A program made the translations under genes and the position numbers. A DNA stretch of 49,633 nt from a virus, in IMG/VR virus record IMGVR_UViG_3300023313_000009, positions 1 through 49,633 of that record, one strand, 5' to 3'. Below are positions 1 through 5,563 of the stretch, one piece after another. The notes under the pieces were generated by a model that was not told the DNA's origin, made no database searches, and was given only the letters and a program-made list of their open reading frames with translations. Numbering within the stretch: position 1 is the stretch's first letter; every line of letters begins with the position of its first letter.

Positions 1-132
1 CTCGGGCATGAACTAAGACATTTAGCACAAGGTCAAAGATTAGGGCGTAATAAGTATAATAGTATGAGCATTGACGTATTGGAAAAAGACGCTGAACTAT
101 TCGAGGCGTATCTTTTAAAAAAGGGGTATTAA
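1..132 (+). CDS. C-terminal end of an HEXXH (zinc metallopeptidase-like) protein, partial
   Basis: An open frame runs from the first base to TAA at 130-132, giving 43 residues of a C-terminus whose start lies outside the window. It opens with LGHELRHLAQ, which contains HEXXH (HELRH), the zinc-binding helix of many metallopeptidases. About 25 residues later KDAELFEAYL supplies acidic residues, where IrrE/M78-like and related families carry a further ligand. The next gene starts one base after the stop, so they are probably co-transcribed. Function is inferred from the motif only. Four HEXXH proteins lie within the first 5.4 kb. Confidence 0.6.
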   Translation, partial: LGHELRHLAQGQRLGRNKYNSMSIDVLEKDAELFEAYLLKKGY

Positions 133-133
133 A

Positions 134-316
134 ATGAAGTTTACTAAAATAGTAAGTGGGCATTATACGTTTTTTATGAACGGTGAAAAGTTCACAACAA
201 TTTATTGTGAGGTAGTAAAATCATGGTCGATATATAATTGGTGTAATCATTTAGTAGCGGGCGGCGATACCAGAAATGAAGCTTTAGACAACTTTAAAAA
301 CAAATACGATTCCTAA
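134..316 (+). CDS. Small hypothetical protein, MKFT family copy 1
   Basis: Sixty codons, starting one base after the preceding stop. The N-terminus MKFTKIVSGHY resembles MKFTRIEAGIY of the 86-residue protein at 650-910. Both continue with a TYTI/TTIY-like strand and later a Trp followed by alternating hydrophobic residues, so I regard them as divergent paralogues. No membrane segment, Cys cluster or catalytic motif is visible. The product is likely a small globular accessory protein; function unknown. Confidence 0.55.
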   Translation: MKFTKIVSGHYTFFMNGEKFTTIYCEVVKSWSIYNWCNHLVAGGDTRNEALDNFKNKYDS

Positions 317-317
317 C

Positions 318-392
318 GCCCTTGGAGTAGTTTCTAAGGGCCTCTAGTGAAACGTATACATAGACAAGCACTAAGGCGTAAAAACGTCTTAG
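318..392 (+). terminator. Two stem-loops after the first small gene
   Basis: GCCCTT at 318-323 can pair with AAGGGC at 336-341. Downstream, CTAAGGCGT (371-379) pairs with ACGTCTTAG (384-392) around an AAAA loop, 9 bp with one G-T wobble. Neither has a convincing U tract, so factor-independent termination is uncertain; they could be processing or stability elements. The stretch 317-649 holds only these, the interrupted ORF at 494-634 and a promoter cassette. Confidence 0.4.
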
Positions 393-493
393 GGGCAATC
401 CTGAAGATAGGATAACTCATTGATATTAGGTTGTCAAGTAAAATCGTACATTATGAGTAAAATAAATGATATCATGTAATTACAGTATGTTAC

Positions 494-634
494 ATGGTGA
501 AAAAAATTAGAAATCGTGAAATTAAATTGAAAAGGCAATGATATCAAAGAGTTACAAAAGTAGAACCTAATGATATCGGGTACTTATGGGATTGGACGTA
601 TGGGGTTTTAAATGATAGACTTAATACAACTTAA
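494..634 (+). pseudogene. Small ORF interrupted by an in-frame TGA
   Basis: ATG at 494 opens 15 codons (MVKKIRNREIKLKRQ), then TGA at 539-541. The same frame continues for 30 more codons to TAA at 632-634. The continuation contains EPNDIGYLWDWTYG, which looks like real protein. Without the TGA it would be a 46-residue protein, like the many other small genes here. It is most simply a nonsense-mutated remnant; readthrough or a sequencing error are alternatives. SD support at the ATG is weak. The repeated AATGATATC word occurs within it. Confidence 0.35.
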
Positions 635-642
635 AACATAGG
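592..642 (+). promoter_or_regulatory. Promoter and leader cassette, copy 1
   Basis: TTGGAC (592-597) and TAGACT (616-621), 18 bp apart, form a weak sigma70-like promoter. The predicted start falls near the word AACTTAAAACATAGG (628-642), which recurs exactly at 1400-1414. ACGTATGRGGTT is also shared upstream (596-607 and 1377-1388). The AGGGG at the end of the leader serves as SD for the ATG at 650. Confidence 0.45.
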
Positions 643-649
643 GGATAAT

Positions 650-910
650 ATGAAATTTACAAGAATAGAAGCAGGGATATACAAAGCAACTAAAAATAAC
701 ACTACTTATACAATCGAGAATACCGGTGAACGATTGGGAACAGGCCGGACGGTTTGGGATATTACAATTGAAAGGAACGGGGTAAAGAGCTTTATAAATA
801 CCGATGAGAATGACAACCATATTGATACCTTTAAAAAAGCAAAGGAGGTGGCCTTTTTAAATGCTAACAATGCGTGTTGGGAAGAATACTTAAATAAGGT
901 ACGCGTATGA
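650..910 (+). CDS. Small hypothetical protein, MKFT family copy 2
   Basis: Eighty-six codons with an AGGGGAT SD in the duplicated leader. MKFTRIEAGIY matches the start of the 60-residue protein at 134-316. The middle alternates polar and hydrophobic residues (TVWDITIERNGV), suggesting a beta sheet, and the end is a helix with AKEVAFLNANNA. Its stop overlaps the next start (ATGA at 907-910), so the pair is translationally coupled. Function unknown. Confidence 0.6.
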   Translation: MKFTRIEAGIYKATKNNTTYTIENTGERLGTGRTVWDITIERNGVKSFINTDENDNHIDTFKKAKEVAFLNANNACWEEYLNKVRV

Positions 911-1032
911 GGTACACATTTAAAGGGCTTGTCTTATTACTTATGCTAATAGGTATTATAAGTATCAGTAATAAGGATTATAAGACTAAAGTAAAAAGGA
1001 TTGACTGGGCCAAAGTGGCAACACAAAGATAG
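907..1032 (+). CDS. Single-span membrane micro-protein
   Basis: Forty-one codons, with ATG overlapping the previous stop. Residues about 6-22 (KGLVLLLMLIGIIS and following) form one hydrophobic segment after a short basic N-terminus, followed by a Lys-rich tail. This fits a small inner-membrane protein or an uncleaved signal anchor; there is no Cys for a lipobox. It precedes a gene with a strong SD (AGGAGGGGG). A role cannot be assigned. Confidence 0.5.
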   Translation: MRYTFKGLVLLLMLIGIISISNKDYKTKVKRIDWAKVATQR

Positions 1033-1043
1033 GAGGGGGAAGT

Positions 1044-1280
1044 ATGAAAAAAGTAAAAAAAGAAGATAATAAAACCAACGCTATAATGGTGGCCAACGTG
1101 CTAAAGGTCTTTAGTAGTGGTAAGGCATCTTTAGTTGATATCAGTAAAATAATGCAACTTACTAACAACTGGTCTATTTCGTGTACTTTTGAATATTTGA
1201 AAGTTTCCGAATCAATGAAGTTAGTTGAGTTACTTGTAAATGAAGAAGGGACTGTGACGGTCTATTTAGAAGACTACTAA
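1044..1280 (+). CDS. Small hypothetical protein, possible HTH-like fold
   Basis: Seventy-eight codons after an AGGAGGGGG SD at 1031-1039. A basic N-terminus (MKKVKKEDNK) is followed by two predicted helices (AIMVANVLKVFSSG and SLVDISKIMQLTNN), then a third with EYLKVSESMKLVELLV and a final TVTVYLEDY strand. The helix-rich layout with a closing beta strand is like a small winged-helix protein, but no diagnostic residues allow a firm call. Confidence 0.5.
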   Translation: MKKVKKEDNKTNAIMVANVLKVFSSGKASLVDISKIMQLTNNWSISCTFEYLKVSESMKLVELLVNEEGTVTVYLEDY

Positions 1281-1300
1281 CATACTGTAATCATTAGATA

Positions 1301-1318
1301 CGCCTCTAAAAAGAGGCG
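1301..1318 (+). terminator. Stem-loop after the 78-codon gene
   Basis: CGCCTCT (1301-1307) and AGAGGCG (1312-1318) form a perfect 7-bp stem with an AAAA loop. It is followed by GTATTCTG rather than a T run, so it is either a weak terminator or an RNA-stability hairpin. A new promoter follows at 1365, consistent with a transcription-unit boundary. Confidence 0.45.
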
Positions 1319-1364
1319 GTATTCTGTAAGGGTAAAATACTAAGTAGCTGATTATACTAAGGGA

Positions 1365-1414
1365 TTGCATTTAATTACGTATGAGGTTATACTTTATATA
1401 ACTTAAAACATAGG
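1365..1414 (+). promoter_or_regulatory. Sigma70-type promoter and leader cassette, copy 2
   Basis: TTGCAT (1365-1370), exactly 17 bp, then TATACT (1388-1393). The expected start site is about 1400, the first base of the repeated leader AACTTAAAACATAGG (1400-1414), whose AGG is the SD for the ATG at 1423. The agreement between predicted start and repeat edge supports the call. Confidence 0.6.
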
Positions 1415-1422
1415 AAAACAAA

Positions 1423-1644
1423 ATGCTAAACACTAAGCTACAAAAAACAACCTTTAGGTATTATACAACCGAGTTATCGTTTTTTAAAGAATTGAATGGC
1501 AAGGGATACTATCTTATGAGTAACGAGGGGTACTCATTAATAGAAGGCCTTGAGGGGTTACACTTTAGTAGCCTTAAAAAAATAAAGAATTGGCTTAAGT
1601 GCTTCAGTAACATGCCTGAAAAGGTTTTAAGGGGGAACGTATGA
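1423..1644 (+). CDS. Small hypothetical protein
   Basis: Seventy-three codons behind promoter copy 2. The middle holds GKGYYLMSNEGYSLIEGLEGL and the C-terminus a basic helix with SLKKIKNWLKCF. A pattern of strand, strand, helix is likely, but no family is recognised. Its stop overlaps the start of the next gene (ATGA), so the two form a coupled pair. Confidence 0.55.
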   Translation: MLNTKLQKTTFRYYTTELSFFKELNGKGYYLMSNEGYSLIEGLEGLHFSSLKKIKNWLKCFSNMPEKVLRGNV

Positions 1645-1847
1645 TTAGGGAAATTATAAGCGATAAGGGAAACTGTAGGATACTTAAGGCGTATAAAGAT
1701 TATGATAACGGAGCGTATTACTTGAGCATTTTTAGGGAGCACGGGATAACAGGGGAGCGCATCTTTGAAACTGAAAGTTGTTGTGATTCTTTGATTGAAT
1801 TATTGAGAGTAGCGGGTCAATGGGAAAGGTATTATAAAAGTATGTAA
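1641..1847 (+). CDS. Small hypothetical protein
   Basis: Sixty-eight codons starting at the ATGA overlap, the last gene of the rightward group. Composition is aromatic-rich (KAYKDYDNGAYYLSIF) with an ESCCDSLIELL segment carrying two adjacent Cys. It is followed within 8 bp by the palindrome at 1855-1880. Function unknown. Confidence 0.55.
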   Translation: MIREIISDKGNCRILKAYKDYDNGAYYLSIFREHGITGERIFETESCCDSLIELLRVAGQWERYYKSM

Positions 1848-1854
1848 CGATATC

Positions 1855-1880
1855 TTTTGCCTAGTATTCACTAGGCAAAA
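1855..1880. repeat. Perfect 26-bp palindrome between operons
   Basis: TTTTGCCTAGT (1855-1865) is mirrored by ACTAGGCAAAA (1870-1880) around ATTC. The position between the rightward genes ending at 1847 and the leftward operon ending at 2237 suggests a bidirectional terminator. Because the T tracts lie inside the stem rather than after it, an operator or replication site is equally possible. Confidence 0.5.
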
Positions 1881-1983
1881 ATCATGCCAATTCAACTGGC
1901 ATGGATTTGGATAGCAAGAACCATGCCATGCCAAGTACGTATGCAAAAGTCATGCCAATTCAAGCATGCAAAAATCATGCCAA
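1875..1983. repeat. Three GCAAAARTCATGCC direct repeats
   Basis: A 21-bp word occurs at 1875-1895 and 1943-1963 with one difference, and its first 16 bases recur at 1968-1983. The first copy is part of a CATGCCA/TGGCATG stem (1883-1889, 1897-1903); extra CATGCC words lie at 1922-1932. The rest of the gap 1984-2236 shows no supported gene. The layout resembles iterated protein-binding sites (operators, origin iterons or a packaging site), but no choice can be made. Confidence 0.55.
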
Positions 1984-2236
1984 AAAAAGGCCCGGGTACG
2001 GTTTTCAGGATTCGATTCTACGCAGGGAATATACCCCTACCTACATTTTAAAAACCCCCCAGCGCACTGCATCATAGTAACCGAAAGTAAATCCCCTCTA
2101 AAGCAATCCCAAATTTTAATTTAGTAAAATAACTCTGAGCACCGTGTCATAAATAAAACGAGTTATATGTATAGGTTCTCGGAGACTATCAGGGTATGTG
2201 ACTGAGAGGTTAGGTAAGCTAGGGGAGCCGCCCTCC

Positions 2237-2374
2237 CTAAAAGAATAGTACTGTGTAATGAGTTCCATATGACCCCATCCTGAAATACGACGCAGTATGT
2301 GTTAGACTGTCGTCAACATACTCCTTGATATAAGAATCTGTCTTGCAGGTATATATCAAACACTTAATTATCAT
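2237..2374 (-). CDS. Micro-ORF family member, VLFF tail
   Basis: Forty-five codons on the minus strand, from ATG at 2374-2372 to TAG at 2239-2237, with SD TAAGGAG formed by the stop of the preceding micro-ORF. It starts MIIKCLIYTC, has a variable Tyr-rich middle and ends HYTVLFF. It is the last clear member of the leftward chain. Its own stop continues as TAGGGAGG, an SD-like sequence in a GGGAG/CTCCC hairpin (2223-2237), but no start codon follows nearby. Confidence 0.6.
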   Translation of the reverse strand: MIIKCLIYTCKTDSYIKEYVDDSLTHTASYFRMGSYGTHYTVLFF

Positions 2375-2383
2375 ATTAGCTCC

Positions 2384-2518
2384 TTAGAAGAATAGAGGGT
2401 AGAAGGCTGAGTTATACATATCAAAGGATTTTAGTCCAGTATATACCCCTTTATTATATCCAATAAAGTACATTATTGGATAGTGTACTTCACTAGGAAT
2501 CCTTAAATAGTAAATCAT
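2384..2518 (-). CDS. Micro-ORF family member, PLFF tail
   Basis: Forty-four codons from ATG at 2518, overlapping the upstream stop as ATGA. A nested in-frame ATG at 2524 inside the upstream TGG codon would add two residues (MV). It starts MIYYLRIPSE, is Tyr-rich throughout (10 aromatic residues) and ends AFYPLFF before TAAGGAG, where the stop forms part of the SD for the next member. Confidence 0.6.
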   Translation of the reverse strand: MIYYLRIPSEVHYPIMYFIGYNKGVYTGLKSFDMYNSAFYPLFF

Positions 2519-2667
2519 AACCATAGTACGAGTCCTTCGCTGTAGGGAAGCCTATATTTACAGTTGTTCATCTCTTCAGGTCTTAGGTGGGCGGTGGTTA
2601 TGTTCTGTATAAACCTAATATCATGAGGAAATCTACTCATAAGTAACAGGGAGTAATAGGGTTTCAT
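2515..2667 (-). CDS. Micro-ORF family member, VLWL tail
   Basis: Fifty codons from ATG at 2667 (overlapping the preceding TGA). The in-frame nested ATG at 2673 would give an MD extension. It starts MKPYYSLLLM and ends SEGLVLWL. The final codons CTATGGTTATGA contain both the nested ATG and the ATGA start of the next ORF, so coupling is direct. Function unknown. Confidence 0.6.
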   Translation of the reverse strand: MKPYYSLLLMSRFPHDIRFIQNITTAHLRPEEMNNCKYRLPYSEGLVLWL

Positions 2668-2792
2668 ATCCATAGTACGTAGTCGTTTATTGTATAGTTG
2701 TCAAACCTTGAGGAAAGTTCAAGACTATATACATGTAAAAACTCTAGGACATTACTCATGGTTAAAAATTTCCAATCATTACTTATGTACAT
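2664..2792 (-). CDS. Micro-ORF family member, VLWI tail
   Basis: Forty-two codons from ATG at 2792, two bases beyond the stop of the 78-codon gene. It starts MYISNDWKFL, ends NDYVLWI, and its last codons (GTACTATGGATATGA) carry the nested ATG of the next ORF in its frame. The tail motif and the coupling layout, rather than the body sequence, place it in the family. Confidence 0.6.
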   Translation of the reverse strand: MYISNDWKFLTMSNVLEFLHVYSLELSSRFDNYTINDYVLWI

Positions 2793-2794
2793 AT

Positions 2795-3031
2795 CTAATT
2801 ATCCCTTAGTTTGTTCTTCAAGTCAAGGATAAACTCCTCAGCCTCAGAACTGAATATAACCTCTCTGAGTACCCCACCTATACATTGACCTATCCTATTG
2901 TCGTTAAGGGTCTCTAAGGCGGCAATCTGAGCTTCTAAGAGCATCCTACGTAGGGAGTCCTCAGGGATACTATACCTCAAGGAGTATTCTTTTATAGTAG
3001 CCTCGATTGCTTCTTGGTCGTTTGTTTTCAT
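2795..3031 (-). CDS. Small acidic helical protein
   Basis: Seventy-eight codons from ATG at 3031, chosen because it overlaps the preceding TGA as ATGA; an in-frame GTG at 3037 inside the previous Trp codon would add MV. The sequence is almost all helix, with two amphipathic stretches (EDSLRRMLLEAQIAALETL and SSEAEEFILDLKNKL). It lacks the family tail. It may be a small regulator or adaptor; no family is recognised. Confidence 0.6.
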   Translation of the reverse strand: MKTNDQEAIEATIKEYSLRYSIPEDSLRRMLLEAQIAALETLNDNRIGQCIGGVLREVIFSSEAEEFILDLKNKLRDN

Positions 3032-3189
3032 AACCACAGTACCATGACATATTTATCATAAGTTTCCAGCATAGGGTATACATCTTCATATCCCAAATGA
3101 ATCTCCGTAGAGAAATAGTCGAGATCGTAAATATCTATCATATAAACTGCTTCATCTACATCCATAACACAGATACTCCTACGGAACAT
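3028..3189 (-). CDS. Micro-ORF family member, VMVLWL tail
   Basis: Fifty-three codons if begun at ATG 3189, which has an AAGGAG SD within the upstream ORF, or 45 codons from the in-frame ATG at 3165 nested in the upstream Trp codon. The core MDVDEAVYMIDIYDLDYF is acidic and Tyr-rich, and the end is YVMVLWL. The dual start illustrates how members are chained: SD and nested ATG are in the same frame. Confidence 0.6.
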   Translation of the reverse strand: MFRRSICVMDVDEAVYMIDIYDLDYFSTEIHLGYEDVYPMLETYDKYVMVLWL

Positions 3190-3299
3190 TGTAAAGACTC
3201 CTTACACGCGTAGTGCCAGTCTATCTTATAGAAGTGGCCCCAGTATAGCTCTTTGAATATTCCTTGTTCTAAGAGGACCGTTATTATTTTTCGATTCAT
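3156..3299 (-). CDS. Micro-ORF family member, VLWM tail
   Basis: Forty-seven codons from ATG at 3299, overlapping the TGA of the metallopeptidase-like gene upstream. It starts MNRKIITVLL, has Trp/Tyr/His in the middle (KELYWGHFYKIDWHY) and ends SVGVSVLWM. The last codons GTGTTATGGATGTAG contain the nested start of the next ORF. Confidence 0.6.
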   Translation of the reverse strand: MNRKIITVLLEQGIFKELYWGHFYKIDWHYACKESLQCSVGVSVLWM

Positions 3300-3715
3300 T
3301 TGAATACTTCCTCTAGCCAAGCTTGGTGCCACGCTTTATGTTGCCACGTTCTATAACTTTGATTGTAAGTAAGGTCGGGAAAGTAAGCCTGAAATATTTT
3401 CTCAGCCATTTTATCGACGTAAACCTCAGCCCTTAGTCCTGTCCTTCGGACTGCAAGCTTATGAGCTTTGGTCATTAGGTGAGGATATCCCATGGAATGA
3501 TATAACGGAAATATCCCCTCACGGGCGCAAATGATATGACACAGTTCATGAAATACATTGCACCACATATTAACAAGAGTGTCCCTTTCTATTATGACGC
3601 TCTCAGCGGCGATATGAGCCTCGCTAGAGTTACCGTAGGGTGTAAGTTGCATTGACACTCCAAAGTCCCTTAGAAAGGCTCTCATCTCCCTTAGACGACG
3701 CCTAGTTACTCTCAT
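3296..3715 (-). CDS. Zinc metallopeptidase-like protein (HELCH), no signal peptide
   Basis: One hundred thirty-nine codons from ATG at 3715, overlapping the end of the 181-residue gene. An Arg-rich N-terminal helix (MRVTRRRLREMRAFLRD) precedes strands and then VFHELCHIICAREG at 52-65, where HELCH (56-60) is an HEXXH zinc site. No signal peptide is visible, so it would act in the cytoplasm, unlike its two neighbours. A third ligand cannot be placed with confidence; candidates are His/Glu residues in the helix after residue 75. Substrate unknown. Confidence 0.65.
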   Translation of the reverse strand: MRVTRRRLREMRAFLRDFGVSMQLTPYGNSSEAHIAAESVIIERDTLVNMWCNVFHELCHIICAREGIFPLYHSMGYPHLMTKAHKLAVRRTGLRAEVYVDKMAEKIFQAYFPDLTYNQSYRTWQHKAWHQAWLEEVFK

Positions 3716-4247
3716 CTAACATCCCTGCTATAATTCCGTCGATATTACCTGTGAACATCTCAATTATGAGGGCTTCTCGGTGATTTTTATAGAAGTATGG
3801 GTCGCTGAACATTTCAGGGCCCATTAAAGAGATGTAAGTATTGTTGTACCTGAAGTTTCTATGATCGTAACCTAAAGCACAGTGAGCTAATTCATGGAAC
3901 ACTAACTCTTCTCTCTGGTACTTATTGTGCCTCTTGAACCTAGCCTTACTTATGAATATTTCAGTTCCACCGTCTCCTCTTGTCGCACACAACCCTTCGA
4001 GAGGTGTAGCACAGTTGCTTCTCTTGTTACAATAAAAGGAAGGTTCTTCAACTAAGTTTATGTTTATACTGGAAGTATCGACCTTCTTCTTGGTATGTTT
4101 ATAATACAGTGCTTCGAAGCTTTTCTTATATTTGTCGAATATAGGGTTGCTACGCTTGAATACGGTGTAAGTCTTATTCACAGGCAAGGCGGCGTTGATA
4201 GGGATTCCTATAGAAAGCACTGAGAATAATAGTATTAAGAATTTCAT
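3702..4247 (-). CDS. Exported zinc metallopeptidase-like protein (HELAH)
   Basis: One hundred eighty-one codons. Residues 1-20 (MKFLILLFSVLSIGIPINAA) form a classical signal peptide with an INA/A cleavage site. FHELAHCALGYDH (117-129) gives HEXXH plus a downstream Gly and His, close to the metzincin pattern but with one extra residue before the Gly. ISLMGPEM (139-146) could be a Met-turn. Three Cys at 73, 79 and 87 may form disulphides, fitting periplasmic location. It overlaps the genes on either side (TAATG upstream), within a block of three such enzymes. It could attack host envelope or periplasmic proteins; this is inference. Confidence 0.7.
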   Translation of the reverse strand: MKFLILLFSVLSIGIPINAALPVNKTYTVFKRSNPIFDKYKKSFEALYYKHTKKKVDTSSININLVEEPSFYCNKRSNCATPLEGLCATRGDGGTEIFISKARFKRHNKYQREELVFHELAHCALGYDHRNFRYNNTYISLMGPEMFSDPYFYKNHREALIIEMFTGNIDGIIAGMLDESN

Positions 4248-4384
4248 TAGTCGTTCTCCGTTTTAGATATTAAATAATACCATGTCTTTTTGAGTATAAC
4301 GCCAAATAGCACGATTGTCAAATAAGGCGGGATAAATATAGCTAAGAGTATAGAACTCATAACAGTAACAGCAAACTTTTCCAT
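4247..4384 (-). CDS. Single-span membrane protein
   Basis: Forty-five codons from ATG at 4384 with SD TAGGAG made by the upstream micro-ORF stop. Residues 5-30 (AVTVMSSILLAIFIPPYLT and on into IVLFGVIL) are hydrophobic with a Pro-Pro kink, so one long or two short membrane segments are possible. The end is polar (SKTEND). TAATG overlap couples it to the exported metallopeptidase, suggesting a linked role. Confidence 0.55.
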   Translation of the reverse strand: MEKFAVTVMSSILLAIFIPPYLTIVLFGVILKKTWYYLISKTEND

Positions 4385-4396
4385 AATTACAAGCTC

Positions 4397-4549
4397 CTAA
4401 AAGAATAGCACGTACATTTCAAAATGACATCTGGACATACATACCGTATTGATTATATCATAAGTTACTGTAACATCTGAAATCAGTATTATGTGGTAGA
4501 TTGGTGAGTCAGTATAAATATCTAAGGTATGTGCGTCTAATTTAATCAT
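4397..4549 (-). CDS. Micro-ORF family member, VLFF tail
   Basis: Fifty codons from ATG at 4549 to TAG at 4399. It starts MIKLDAHTLDIYTD, has an alternating hydrophobic core (HIILISDVTVTYDI) like two beta strands, and ends EMYVLFF. The stop is part of TAGGAG, the SD of the next membrane-protein gene. The start has no strong SD, and about 25 bp separate it from the 27-codon ORF upstream. Confidence 0.55.
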   Translation of the reverse strand: MIKLDAHTLDIYTDSPIYHIILISDVTVTYDIINTVCMSRCHFEMYVLFF

Positions 4550-4574
4550 TTCAAACTCGCGACACTATATCAAG

Positions 4575-4658
4575 CTAACAACGTAATGAAGTTAACCATA
4601 TACGTAGATAATAACACAGAAGCCGATTCATGTCAAATATAATGGTTATCATATCCAT
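4575..4658 (-). CDS. Very short ORF after the ILWI micro-ORF, doubtful
   Basis: Twenty-seven codons starting from the ATG nested in the previous ORF (ATGGATATG), reading MDMITIIFDMNRLLCYYLRIW and ending LRC. It has the nested-start arrangement but not the terminal motif, so it may be a truncated or decaying member. Evidence is positional only. Confidence 0.3.
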   Translation of the reverse strand: MDMITIIFDMNRLLCYYLRIWLTSLRC

Positions 4659-4897
4659 AATATATAAAGGCTGAGGATAGGAGGTCTAACGCTAAGTCCC
4701 CGTATGTACATTCGTTGAGGGTACTTAATACTGGTGTAGTTCAGAAAGGGGGACGAGGATGTGTGGGGATATAGGTCAACGGCCTTGGCCAGTATACCAC
4801 CGGGGAAGGATTGCTCGTCGGCTGTAGGGTTCCAATGTAACCATAGACGAGAGATGGAGAGGGAGGTTCGTATGTTATCAGGCTTACAGCTCACCAT
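4649..4897 (-). CDS. Micro-ORF family member (long form), ILWI tail
   Basis: Eighty-two codons from ATG at 4897, overlapping the end of the exported metallopeptidase gene. It begins MVSCKPDNIRTSLSISRLW, is Pro/Ser-rich in the middle, and ends PPILSLYILWI. The last codons (ATATTATGGATATGA) hold the nested ATG of the following ORF. It is longer than most members, so either the true start is internal or the family varies in length. Confidence 0.5.
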   Translation of the reverse strand: MVSCKPDNIRTSLSISRLWLHWNPTADEQSFPGGILAKAVDLYPHTSSSPFLNYTSIKYPQRMYIRGLSVRPPILSLYILWI

Positions 4898-5387
4898 GTG
4901 ACCTTCTAGTACTTTTTAGAATTCCTAATCCTTGCCAGTAGAACTTCTTATACTTAGAGTAACACTCATCGTAGAACATTCGGTGTCCGGCTTGCATTAT
5001 TGTCGTGGGACAGTTGTAAGGGGATTTCCAATTTCTAGACCCTAGAGTGCCGAAGGTGTGTTCTAAGTTTAATACACAATGTCCGAATTCGTGAAATATG
5101 AGGAGTTCTTTACCCTCTTCAGATAAATGGTCCCATAGCTCAAAATGTATCTCAACTGCGTTATTACGGTTTCTGTGACAGTATCCCAAGATATCGTTCC
5201 GTCCTAAAGGTATCCCCATATACACCCTTTGGTTCTGTAAATCTACTCCGAATTCAGAGTACACTCTTTCGAAGGTTCTCATATATTTCCAAAAAATTTT
5301 CGAACTAGCGTGGTATCTTCTCTGTGGATGGTTTCTGACTGTGGCGACACATAATAATATTACCACACATGCAAGCATCTTTCTCAT
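4884..5387 (-). CDS. Exported zinc metallopeptidase-like protein (HEFGH)
   Basis: One hundred sixty-seven codons from ATG at 5387, chosen for its AGGAGG SD; the nested in-frame ATG at 5405 would add MDLGGK. MRKMLACVVILLCVATV is a signal peptide, or lipoprotein-like around Cys. LLIFHEFGHCVLNLEHT carries HEXXH (99-103 by this start) and a His seven residues later. PTTIMQAGHRMF further on could be the Met-turn. It shares layout with the 181-residue enzyme: signal peptide, about 100 residues, HEXXHC, C-terminal Met-containing turn. I take them as diverged paralogues. Probable periplasmic protease; target unknown. Confidence 0.7.
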   Translation of the reverse strand: MRKMLACVVILLCVATVRNHPQRRYHASSKIFWKYMRTFERVYSEFGVDLQNQRVYMGIPLGRNDILGYCHRNRNNAVEIHFELWDHLSEEGKELLIFHEFGHCVLNLEHTFGTLGSRNWKSPYNCPTTIMQAGHRMFYDECYSKYKKFYWQGLGILKSTRRSHGEL

Positions 5388-5395
5388 TTTTCCTC

Positions 5396-5563
5396 CTAAA
5401 TCCATAATACTGTTTGTTTGAGTCTATATACTGAAGTTGTTACTCCCTTTAAATCAGTAAGTCCGTGATAGTATCCTATGATACGGGTACTATCTGACAA
5501 CTTCAAATCCCTTTTGGAGTTTATTACTAAAAGTGTTATACACATTCTTACACCTAAATCCAT
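5396..5563 (-). CDS. Micro-ORF family member, TVLWI tail
   Basis: Fifty-five codons from the nested ATG at 5563 (MDLGVRMCIT), or 49 from the second ATG at 5545 after AGGTG. It contains LVINSKRDLKLSDS and ends RLKQTVLWI. The last codons plus stop, TTATGGATTTAGGAGG, contain both a nested ATG and an SD for the exported metallopeptidase gene, the clearest dual coupling in the window. The same 14-base word minus the final G occurs at the end of the previous member. Confidence 0.6.
   Translation of the reverse strand: MDLGVRMCITLLVINSKRDLKLSDSTRIIGYYHGLTDLKGVTTSVYRLKQTVLWI

Noticed and set aside
1875-1983. Possible CRISPR-like repeat cluster
   Set aside because: Only three repeats, with unequal spacing (68 and 25 bp) and no uniform spacer; no cas genes nearby.
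2040-2236. Another micro-ORF after the last leftward member
   Set aside because: An open frame exists but has no start codon near the TAGGGAGG SD and ends in ILLN rather than the family tail.
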